Origin: Tubulinosema ratisbonensis
Lineage: Eukaryota; Microsporidia; Tubulinosematidae
Length of the DNA: 24,797 nucleotides
Assembly: GCA_004000155.1 (NCBI GenBank)
Contig: RCSS01000327.1
Span: forward strand, 1 to 24,797
Direction: 5' to 3'
The notes under the pieces were generated by a model that worked only from the letters and a program-made list of their open reading frames with translations, did no database searches and was not told the DNA's origin. Each line of letters opens with the position of its first letter. The stretch's first letter is position 1. Positions 9,715 to 17,784 of this stretch are shown here, piece by piece. The position numbers and the translations under genes are program-made.

Positions 9715-10842
9715 ATGAGAAAAGGAATTGTTTACGGGTTGACTATCTTGATTACAATGATTCTTTTGGGAACTTTCATTAAAATGGGTGGGGTTAAAAA
9801 GGTACTTAGTTACGTAGAAAATGCTGCCAGGAAATCCGTCGTAGGAGCCGTGTATCAAACCGCAGAATTCTTTGAACGACAAAAAAACAAAGTAGTGAGC
9901 GGAGTAAAAGAAACAATTTTAAGAAAAATAGACGAAAAGGCTCTTAGAAACTACTCTGATTATTATGGCATTCCAATAGAGGAGTTGCTGCTTATACCTA
10001 AAGAACAACTCCCAAAGGACGGGGTGTTCGGATTTGCCGCAAGGCCAGACTATGATCCTAATTTTAGCATAAGACACAATTTTAAAAACTGCAGAGAACT
10101 TTTAGACGAAATTGACAAAACAATCTTTGAAAAGGGTTTTGATTATACCGAATTGGCTGAAGTTTTTCATAAAAAATTGCTTCAAAACAATCTTAAAAAT
10201 CACACTTTTATGAATTATGACATGCATCAGGAGTTATCCATGAGAAACGAAAAAATTAAAAAAGCATTCGAAGGGAATAAAGTTGTTGGAATGATATTTG
10301 ATGCAAACTATCTATCAACTGATACCCTGATAAGAGATGCATGCCTTACTGCAAAATGTTTGAATATTTGCACGAAGTTTCAAAAAAGGTCGACTGCAAG
10401 AAATAACGATGCTGAAATGTGTTTGTCATTGTGGAAATTAAATGTAGAAAATCGTAAAGTCATGGTATTAGGTAACTCTTATGCTTATACAACCGAGAAT
10501 GGAATATTTGTTGAGGTTGTCCCTTTAGGACTAAATTGTATCGAGGAATTCGAAAGTGTATTAGATTCTGAAGATAGCATAATAATTTACATTTCCCAGT
10601 ACTATAGAGAATTAGCAAAAATGCTGTCATCAAAAGGATGTGAAACTTGTTTTTTTCCTATATGCATGCCTTGTTATGACCCGGCAAAGATTTCATGTGC
10701 AAAAATTAGATTGCATTCTCAAGAACGTGACGCTCTTGATATCTTAAGAATGTCATTAAAAGGATCGATTTTAGGATTGATGGATGCAATGCATAATTAC
10801 CCAAACATAAACTTTATAATATGCAACCATGAAACTCAATAA
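9715..10842 (+). CDS. orphan 375-aa membrane-anchored Cys-rich protein
   Basis: I do not recognise the family. The protein starts MRKG, followed by a hydrophobic segment at about residues 5-22, either an uncleaved signal anchor or a signal peptide. Next come a charged helical region (about 27-80), a mixed region, and a Cys-rich C-terminal half with twelve cysteines overall. Among them is a C-x2-C-x4-C-x2-C cluster at 309-320 (CETCFFPICMPC), which could bind zinc or form disulphides. Residues 190-300 look like alternating strands and helices (VVGMIFDAN, RKVMVLGNSYAY, SIIIYISQYY), a possible globular domain. The start is fixed by the CCCC box 7 nt upstream. The gene is visibly richer in G+C than the deserts on both sides and stands alone, more than 1.7 kb from the next gene. 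Inference: it is exposed to the secretory pathway or cell surface. Lineage-specific gene and acquired gene are both possible. Confidence 0.85.
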   Translation: MRKGIVYGLTILITMILLGTFIKMGGVKKVLSYVENAARKSVVGAVYQTAEFFERQKNKVVSGVKETILRKIDEKALRNYSDYYGIPIEELLLIPKEQLPKDGVFGFAARPDYDPNFSIRHNFKNCRELLDEIDKTIFEKGFDYTELAEVFHKKLLQNNLKNHTFMNYDMHQELSMRNEKIKKAFEGNKVVGMIFDANYLSTDTLIRDACLTAKCLNICTKFQKRSTARNNDAEMCLSLWKLNVENRKVMVLGNSYAYTTENGIFVEVVPLGLNCIEEFESVLDSEDSIIIYISQYYRELAKMLSSKGCETCFFPICMPCYDPAKISCAKIRLHSQERDALDILRMSLKGSILGLMDAMHNYPNINFIICNHETQ

Positions 10843-12625
10843 AGTATGTAATTAATATTTTTAAATTTATAGTTTATGATTCTTCGATTATTTATTTTAA
10901 AAATAATTTTTAAAAAATAAATAAAATTAATCTTTTCCGAGGTTTGATGCTTTGTAGAATACCACGATAAAATTTGTAAATCTTGTAATATTTAAAACTA
11001 TAAATTATCTGATATATTAGAAAAGTTTATTTTTATCATTCTAGTATCAACGAATCTTATATCGATCAGTAAAAATCAAAGTGAGTCTAAAAACTAATTC
11101 ATAAAACTATATTTCATATTCTAAATGTTAAAAAATTCTTTCACACCGTAAAAGAATAAAATATATCAATAGTATATTATCAATTTTAATATTTTAAATA
11201 AATAAACTTTGACTAGTATCTTAATTATTGTTTATCTTTACATTATTTTAGTATGAATTCATAAGGAGCTATAAATATAATTCCGAATCAAAGACATCGC
11301 TTAAATTAGGCTGAAACCATAAAAACATTACAATTAACTTTAATGTTCATTTAAACGCACTGGTTTGGAAAAATAGTTAAAAATACAGATAAAACAATAT
11401 CTTAAGAGATGAAAATAACGGGAAAGCATATAATTAATATATAAAGATTTTTAATTAACTTGTTAAACTTTAAACCTTGCATTGATCTAAATATATTATT
11501 ACTAGTTAGAACCTTTGTTTAAAAAGCCAGTGAATCACGAAATACGATTTTAATGTTAATTATGCTGTTGTAACCTACAAAATAATAACAATTTAATTAT
11601 TCATTAAATTAACAATTCAAATTTAGGAAAATATTTTACATATATACATAAGCGATCTAATAAGAAGCAATTTGAATAAAAGTATCAGGAAAAACAACTT
11701 TATAAAATCTCTTTTTTACAATCTTAACTTATTTAAAACAGTACCAGGAGAGTTTTTTGTTGCATAGGGATGAGAAATCTACACGAAAATTTTTTGCTAT
11801 ACCTTCTATGGAAAATACATATTTACAAGAAACATACGGTAGAATATGTCTTTTTAAAATTAGATATAGCTCAAGATTTGTAAGCCTAACACTCGCTAAA
11901 ACAAGTGCCACGAAAGTATGATGCATACATGAATGTGTAAAAATTCTTTTGATTTTCGAGCATGAATTTGCATTAATTTTGAACTATTATTTGCTCATAT
12001 TTCACTATTTTAGTGATAAAAAAAGAAATTCAAACATATTTTTTGGTTTTAAAGACTATCAGTGGCCAAAGCATAACCATAATTTTTAAAAAAAGAAAGG
12101 CAGCTATAAACGCTGTTTAAATCCTATAAGAAATAGATTTTTTAAAGTGTCTTTTTCACAAAAAACAGACTTCTTTAGATGAAAAACGTATAAATACTTT
12201 ATATTGCTCAATTTATTTATATGGATATTCTTCTTTAGAGGAAATTTTTTATGTAAAAATGATTTTTGTTAGAACATATTGAATTTATTACATTTAACAC
12301 AAAAATTTCATAGATTTAAAGCAGACTTTTTTGTGATTAAAAATAAAAAATTCTAAAACTTTAATTAACTGTATATGTACATGTACATTTATAAATTAAT
12401 ATATTTAACGAGGGTTTTAGAAGTTCTTTTAAGACCTCTAATTTAAAATTTACATATATAAATTTAAAATTTTTTACCAAACGATTTTATAAAATAGTTG
12501 AAGATCTTTCAATTTAGAGTTTCTGTGAATTCTATACTTGAAGTTTATAATTTAAAAATATTTTTTTAATTTCGTGCTAAAGACAAAAATCAGACAAATT
12601 TTAAAAAAAAACTTATTTAAATCAT
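10843..12625. other. AT-rich spacer containing repeat copy 2
   Basis: There is no gene. It holds family A repeat copy 2 (11741-11920, listed separately) and a 12-bp perfect palindrome TGTACATGTACA at 12376-12387. A 65-codon minus-strand frame at 11729-11926 lies almost wholly inside the repeat and is not conserved as an open frame in the other copies. The rest is AT-rich filler. Confidence 0.45.
11741..11920 (+). repeat. dispersed repeat family A, copy 2
   Basis: It aligns with 2181-2400 and 16561-16791. It opens with ACCAGGAG-TTTTTTGTTG (like copy 3) and carries AGGGATGAGAAATCTACACG, TTTTTTGCTAT-CCTTCTAT, AAGAAACATACGGTAGAATA, ATTAGATATAGCTCAAGAT and AAGCC. Similarity to copies 1 and 3 fades after about 11915, so this copy appears 3'-truncated or diverged. 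Confidence 0.7.
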
Positions 12626-13459
12626 TTAATTATCATCCTCTAAACGAATAATTAATTCTTCCAATTCACTCAATGTAAGCCTTAATTTCAGATTATTGGT
12701 AAAAATAGATTTGCATATTTGAGTCACATTTTTGGGAAGAGGGTTATAGTTTATTTTTAAATTTTTCACTTCCAAATAAGTTTCTGATGCATTTCTTGAA
12801 ACAAAAGGAACTACTCCAGAAAAAATATAATAAATCAAATATCCTACTCCCCATACATCAACTTTTTCCAAGTCAACTTCAACCTCTGGATCAGTAAAAA
12901 TTATTTCTGGTGGACCTACTCCTGGTGTAGAATTAATCACACCTTTGGAAAAAGTAACAAATTTACTTTCTGAGTGGAATGAACAACCAAAATCAACAAT
13001 TTTTATAGAATCTCCTTCCAATACTATATTGTCAGGTTTGATATCGCAATGATAAATGTTAATTTTGTGTAAGAATTTTAACCCCTCAATGGTTTGTAAA
13101 ATAATAGACTTCTTCATTTCAAGTGAAAGTTCACTTTGACTATCTCTCCAAATCAATTCGGTTACCTCTCTCTTTATAGAATAACCATCAATGTATTCCA
13201 TCACAAAGTAATACCCCTCATCGTCTTCAAATTGTTCCAACTGAGTAACCAGATTTTTATGAGGCTTAAGATACTTAACTATCTTCATTTCATTCTCTGC
13301 ATATTTATGTGAGAACAGGTTTGTGTTCTTGCTAATAGCTTTTATCGCCAGTATCTCTTCATTTGGTCCTTTTACTTTATAAACCACTGAGTATCTTCCT
13401 TCTCCTAAAACAGTGATGAATTCATACGAATTAATTTTTGTTTTGGGTTTTATGTACAT
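12626..13459 (-). CDS. serine/threonine protein kinase, 277 aa
   Basis: This is a single-domain eukaryotic protein kinase (ATP-dependent Ser/Thr phosphorylation, probably soluble). All key elements are present (numbering from the chosen start): glycine loop LGEGRYSVVYKV (about 18-29), catalytic Lys in LAIKAI (K40), helix-C Glu in AENEMKIV, catalytic loop YHCDIKPDN (D139, K141, N144), DFG at 156-158, GPPE at about 182-185 in place of APE, and DVWGVG (D201). HRD is HCD, so the Arg that normally contacts an activation-loop phosphate is absent; this also occurs in active DYRK kinases. The first in-frame ATG, at 13459, is preceded by ACCCTTAAA, so I start there; the same frame extends upstream only through a TTG. 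There is no regulatory domain and the group cannot be assigned. It is transcribed divergently from ThrRS, 118 bp away. Confidence 0.9.
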   Translation of the reverse strand: MYIKPKTKINSYEFITVLGEGRYSVVYKVKGPNEEILAIKAISKNTNLFSHKYAENEMKIVKYLKPHKNLVTQLEQFEDDEGYYFVMEYIDGYSIKREVTELIWRDSQSELSLEMKKSIILQTIEGLKFLHKINIYHCDIKPDNIVLEGDSIKIVDFGCSFHSESKFVTFSKGVINSTPGVGPPEIIFTDPEVEVDLEKVDVWGVGYLIYYIFSGVVPFVSRNASETYLEVKNLKINYNPLPKNVTQICKSIFTNNLKLRLTLSELEELIIRLEDDN

Positions 13460-13577
13460 TTTAAGGGTAAATTTTTCATTTTTCAAATATTCTTGTATTT
13501 TTCAAGGTCTTTTTTCTTTAATTACAGAAATTTATGATTTTTTTAAAATTTAATTATTTTTTTATTTTTACCCTAAT
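13460..13577. promoter_or_regulatory. shared divergent promoter region, kinase / ThrRS
   Basis: These 118 bp separate the two start codons. At each end there is a CCC box facing outward: minus-strand CCC at 13467-13465, 5 nt before the kinase ATG, and plus-strand CCC at 13571-13573, 4 nt before the ThrRS ATG. The middle is T/A-rich. The CCC box near the start is a known feature of microsporidian genes; which factor reads it is not visible here. Confidence 0.65.
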
Positions 13578-15386
13578 ATGACAAATAAGACAAAATTCTC
13601 AAACGAAGCTTATAAAAAAATGTTTTGGCACAGCTCCGCTCACGTGCTTGGTATGGCTATTTTAAGACACATACCAAAAGCAAAACTGAGTTACGGCCCT
13701 CCAACTGATGAAGGGTTCTTTTACGACTTTTATTCACCAACTCCGATTACTCCCACAGACATGGTCNAAATTGAGAAAATTTGTAAAGAAATTATTAAAA
13801 AGAACTATAAAATTAAGCAAGAATTTATTTCTTACGAGGAATTAGAAGTGTTTTACACTTTTAACAAATTTAAAACACATTTTTTGAAAGAATCTGACGA
13901 AAAAATCTTATCAACTTATCGAATTGAAGAGTTTTTAGATCTTTGTAGAGGACCTCATATTGAATCAGTAGGAGAAATTAAGTCATTCAAACTGCTTAAA
14001 AATTCTTCTTCGTATTTTTTAGGAAAGTGTGAAAATGAGTCATTACAAAGAATTTACGGTATTTCTTTTCCATCGAAAGAAGAAATGAATGAATATTTAG
14101 AGTTTCTTAGATTATCTGAAGAGAGAGATCATAGAAAAATTGGTCAGGACATGGATTTATTCTATTTTGATTCGTTATCACCCGGCAGTGCATTTTTCTT
14201 ACCAGATGGGACTGTTATGTTCAATAGGTTGGTTAATTTATTAAGAAAAGAGTACAAACTTAGAGGCTATAAAGAAGTAATAACCCCAAACATATTTGAT
14301 TTACAGTTATGGAAAGAATCAGGTCATTACGACAATTACAAAGAGCACATGTTTTTACTAAAAGATGAATCTTTTGGCTTAAAACCAATGAATTGCCCTG
14401 GGCATTGTTTAATTTTTAAAAGAAATGAGATAAGTTACAAAGATTTACCAATGAGATTGGCTGATTTTGGCGTATTACACAGAAATGAAGTAAAAGGAAG
14501 CCTTAGTGGTTTAACAAGAGTTAGAAGATTTCAACAAGACGATGCACACATTTTCTGTGGTATTGAGCATTTAGAAAAGGAGATCAAAGGCTGTATTTCA
14601 TTCTTAGATTATCTTTACACTTTGTTTAATTTTACCTATGAGATCAAACTAAGTACCAGACCTGAGAAATTTTTAGGAGAGAAAGAAATGTGGGATAAGG
14701 CAGAATCTGTCCTTAAAGAGATTCTCAAAGATTATAATTACCAACTTAACGTTGGAGATGGAGCATTTTACGGACCTAAGATTGACATAGTGCTAAAAGA
14801 TGCTTTAAACAGAAAACACCAATGTGGAACCATTCAGCTTGATTTTCAACTTCCACTCCGTTTTAATCTAAAATACAAAGACAAAGAAGGATATTCTACA
14901 CCAATAATCATACACAGGGCCATGTTTGGTTCTTTAGAAAGGTTCATAGCAATCGTTTTAGAAAATCATGGTAAGAATCTTCCCTTTTGGCTTACTCCTA
15001 AACAAATAGCACTGATTAAAATCAATTATTCCCAAAACAGTAAAATTAATTACCTAGAAGAATTTGCTAACCTTAATATCAAAAATTCTGATGAACTTAA
15101 CAATGAATTAGATGATTATATCTTTAAAGTAAAGAATTCTCTCTTAGATTATGAAGTATCAGTGATTGATGATGAAAATCTTAGCTTAAATAAGAAAGTA
15201 AGGAATGCATCAGTTAAAGGGTACAAGGTTATTTGTATTATTGGTAAGGGAGAGTTAAGAAATAACACAGTTAATCTTAAATTAACTGATTGTAATAAAG
15301 AAATAAGTTTAGGTAATTTAAAGGAATATTGTAAAAGAATGAGTGAAGAAATGAAGGATTACGATTATGAAAGTATTTTTAATTAA
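13578..15386 (+). CDS. THS1: threonyl-tRNA synthetase (cytosolic, class II)
   Basis: It charges tRNA-Thr with threonine for cytosolic translation. The 602 residues contain the editing domain at the N-terminus (HSSAH, H18/H22; CRGPH, C123/H127), which hydrolyses mischarged Ser-tRNA. The class II catalytic core follows, with the motif 1 region about 207-240, motif 2 about 297-327 (LHRNE, RVRRFQQDDAH) and motif 3 about 446-463 (HRAMFGSLERF). The zinc ligands are C273 (MNCPGH), H324 and H446. The anticodon-binding domain is about 474-590. The N-terminal TGS domain of E. coli and yeast ThrRS is missing; the protein begins right at the editing domain. The start is supported by CCC 4 nt before the ATG. 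One ambiguous base (13767) gives an unknown residue 64. It converges on the dUTPase gene, 126 bp away. Confidence 0.97.
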   Translation: MTNKTKFSNEAYKKMFWHSSAHVLGMAILRHIPKAKLSYGPPTDEGFFYDFYSPTPITPTDMVXIEKICKEIIKKNYKIKQEFISYEELEVFYTFNKFKTHFLKESDEKILSTYRIEEFLDLCRGPHIESVGEIKSFKLLKNSSSYFLGKCENESLQRIYGISFPSKEEMNEYLEFLRLSEERDHRKIGQDMDLFYFDSLSPGSAFFLPDGTVMFNRLVNLLRKEYKLRGYKEVITPNIFDLQLWKESGHYDNYKEHMFLLKDESFGLKPMNCPGHCLIFKRNEISYKDLPMRLADFGVLHRNEVKGSLSGLTRVRRFQQDDAHIFCGIEHLEKEIKGCISFLDYLYTLFNFTYEIKLSTRPEKFLGEKEMWDKAESVLKEILKDYNYQLNVGDGAFYGPKIDIVLKDALNRKHQCGTIQLDFQLPLRFNLKYKDKEGYSTPIIIHRAMFGSLERFIAIVLENHGKNLPFWLTPKQIALIKINYSQNSKINYLEEFANLNIKNSDELNNELDDYIFKVKNSLLDYEVSVIDDENLSLNKKVRNASVKGYKVICIIGKGELRNNTVNLKLTDCNKEISLGNLKEYCKRMSEEMKDYDYESIFN

Positions 15387-15440
15387 ATATTTAAAATAAT
15401 TTAATATTTTAATTTATAATAAAATAAATGATTAATTTAA

Positions 15441-15487
15441 AATAATATTAGAAAAGAGATAAAAAATAATATTAAAAAAGAGGTAAA
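15441..15487. repeat. 23-bp tandem duplication between converging genes
   Basis: Positions 15441-15463 and 15465-15487 are two copies of a 23-nt unit (begins AATAATATTA, ends TAAA) with two mismatches. They lie in the short 3' intergenic region between ThrRS and the dUTPase gene, so they fall in both 3' untranslated regions if the transcripts overrun. Confidence 0.6.
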
Positions 15488-15512
15488 ATAATAAATTTTT
15501 TTCATTTATATT

Positions 15513-15953
15513 TTATAAAACACCTGTAGATCCCCAACCTTTTTCTCCTCTCTCAGTTTGACTAAGATTCTCAGTCTCAACTAATTCACCAGTATACACA
15601 GAAAGTAACACTAATTGAGCTATCCTTTCATTCTTCTTAACTTCAAATGGTAGATTTCCTTTATTTTCAATCACAATTTTTAATTCTTGGGTACACCCTG
15701 GAGAAATATGTTCTCCTCTGATAAAAAGTGTAAACTTAGAAGCTAAACCTGACCTGGAATAAAGCTGTGCTTTACAATCTTTAGGAATTGTTAATTCTAA
15801 CCCTGTTTTAATCACTTCTATTGTTTTAGGTTGGATAACTTTATCTTCGAATGAATGGATATCGTAAGCTGCTGCTCCTTTGGAATGTTTTTCTGGTATG
15901 ATTACCTCTTGGTTTAATCTTTTAAAGTAAACTGGAGTGTCACTACTAGTCAT
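15513..15953 (-). CDS. DUT1: dUTPase-family protein (trimeric dUTP pyrophosphatase fold) with substituted motif 3
   Basis: The family hydrolyses dUTP to dUMP and pyrophosphate, keeping uracil out of DNA and feeding dTMP synthesis. The length (146 aa) is normal. Motif 1 is AAAYDIHS (27-34, usually AGYDL), motif 2 SRSGLA (66-71), motif 4 ERIAQLV (109-115) and motif 5 RGEKGWGSTG (135-144, Trp for the usual Phe). Motif 3, normally G-x-I-D-x-D-Y-x-G with the catalytic Asp and the uracil-reading Tyr, reads EHISPGCTQE (81-90) and is about two residues short in this segment: Ser84 sits where Asp is expected and Cys87 where Tyr is expected. Activity or specificity is therefore in doubt although the fold is clear. 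The start is fixed by CCCC one base before the ATG. Confidence 0.93.
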   Translation of the reverse strand: MTSSDTPVYFKRLNQEVIIPEKHSKGAAAYDIHSFEDKVIQPKTIEVIKTGLELTIPKDCKAQLYSRSGLASKFTLFIRGEHISPGCTQELKIVIENKGNLPFEVKKNERIAQLVLLSVYTGELVETENLSQTERGEKGWGSTGVL

Positions 15954-15954
15954 T

Positions 15955-15958
15955 GGGG
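15955..15958 (-). promoter_or_regulatory. CCCC start box of the dUTPase-family gene
   Basis: On the minus strand the leader reads ATACCCCA directly before the ATG at 15953. Confidence 0.65.
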
Positions 15959-16385
15959 TATTTTTTTATTAATTTATTTAAAAATTAATAAATTAATTAA
16001 TGTTCTCGGCGGTAAAATTTTTTTAATTCTTTTTTGAGGTAATAATTAATTTTTTAAAAAATTATACATAAAAGTTTTACTGAAAATGATGTATTTAAGA
16101 TATTTTATTGCCAATAGAATTAGTCAATAATATTAGCCTTAAACATATAAATTAAAAAGAATAACACTTTTGAGTTTGATTCAAGACTGGAAAATTTGTA
16201 AAGTAAGTGCAGCTGTAGAAGTTTTTCTCTTCTAAAAATATTTTGGTAGCGTAAATTGGACCTTAAAAAATTAATTATAGTTAGCAACTCATAATTTTCT
16301 ATTTAACAATAATAAACCACTTTATGTGTATTAGACAGTTAAATATAGAAGATTATTTTGACATAAAACATAATTTTATTATCTT

Positions 16386-16414
16386 TTTCTCAGTGATATA
16401 GCATCACAGAGAAA
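16386..16414. repeat. 12-bp stem hairpin with one mismatch
   Basis: The arms 16386-16397 and 16403-16414 are reverse complements except at one position (A:A), with loop ATAGC. The stem is mixed-composition and so more notable than the AT-only hairpins nearby. No function is assigned. Confidence 0.5.
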
Positions 16415-16560
16415 TTACAATTTTATAAAATTTTTTAAAAAGCTAAATTGTGTACTAAAACATTTTTAGCATTTAATATAATTTAAAAAATGAAAAAAAT
16501 AATATTAGTTTTACAAAAGAAATAATGCTGAAGGGGTGATCGGAATGTTTTTAGTTAATG

Positions 16561-16791
16561 AGACCAGGATTTTTTTTGTTATCTAGAGGTGTGAAATCTA
16601 TACGAAGATTTTTTCGCTATGCCTATTATTTAGAATATTAGTACAAAGTTATAAGAAACATAAGGTAAAATAAGTTTCTAGATTATTAGATTTAGCTTAG
16701 GATACTGCGAGCCTTTCACCCGTTAAAACTCACCCAGTGCATTCTATTGACTACCTAAGTCTATTATACCTTGCAGGCTTTGGTAACATGA
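16561..16791 (+). repeat. dispersed repeat family A, copy 3
   Basis: It is similar to 2181-2400 over its whole length and to 11741-11920 over the first 170 nt. Landmarks in order are ACCAGGATTTTTTTTGTT, GTGAAATCTATACGAAGAT, TTTTTTCGCTATGCCT, AAGAAACATAAGGTAAAATA, TTAGCTTAGGATACTGCGAG, CATTCTATTGACTACC and AAGTCTAT. The copies differ by many point changes and small indels, so they are old. Confidence 0.7.
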
Positions 16792-17784
16792 ATGGCAGAA
16801 AGATGGCTTATTATATCTTTGTTTTATTAATAAATATTTTATTCATTTGTGTCTTATCTTTTGAGATATAATCTAAATATTATATGTTTTAGGTAAATTA
16901 TTCTAATCATTTGTTTATCCAGTTAGACATAAATATATTTATTATAAAAATGTAAAAGGGGTTTTAATCCGTCTTTAAAAAATTATGTTATAAAGAATAT
17001 AAAATTATTTTATTTTTTTTCTGTACAATAATAAATCATTTATTGACTTGTTTATATAAACAATCATACCTTAAATCAATTTATTATTGTTTATCTATTT
17101 AGAACATTTTGAGCTCTAACACAAAAAAGACTTTATTAACCCTACATGTAAATTTGATTTTTGTTAGGAGTTATTAAACTAACCATTTATTGTTTATTGG
17201 AAAATAATTCATCAATAAATTAAAAAAGACTAAAAAAATTTAAATGCACTGAGAAGACATCGTTTATGTTAAAAAGAACTTTGTTTCTTTGCGTTAAAGA
17301 ATTTTGTTTAGTTCTGGATCTTAAATAGTATGCCTTCTTTTTTTTATGTATTTCTCCATAAGTAAATAACTTTATTACTTGAAAAGTGGTTTATTTTTAC
17401 ATAAATATATTACTTAAAAAATTATATTGTTTAATTTTAAATTTTATGGCTTGTGTAGAAAGTAATTATATGCAGCATAACTAAAAATATTAATTAAAAA
17501 AAAGGCGTCTTTTTTTGGAGAGCTTATCTCATTTGTGTTAATATTCTTAATTAAAAGGTTTAAGTTTAACAAAGAATTTTTTTGTATGTTATCACACAAA
17601 CCAAAAAAGTTTTAAGGATAAATATAAAAACAGAGCATTTACTTAAATCTTAAAGAAAAATGATTTTAGGATGAAAAAAAACTTCTTGATTAGAAATAGA
17701 TAAAATTTGATAAATAACTACTTTTAAAAATATCTTTATCAGTAATGATTGTTTTTTTACAAATTTATTGTTTTAAATAAAAAT

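Larger units (their letters stand above)
15959..17784. other. AT-rich spacer containing repeat copy 3
   Basis: No gene is visible. It contains family A repeat copy 3 (16561-16791) and a hairpin at 16386-16414, where TTTCTCAGTGAT pairs with ATCACAGAGAAA around ATAGC (11 of 12 pairs). The rest is AT-rich filler without open frames. Confidence 0.45.

Noticed and set aside
11729..11926. 65-codon minus-strand frame
   Set aside because: It lies almost wholly in the dispersed repeat, and the other two copies carry stops in the same frame.
12626..13459. Kinase as a pseudokinase because of HCD
   Set aside because: The catalytic Asp, ATP-binding Lys and DFG are intact, and HCD occurs in active DYRK kinases.
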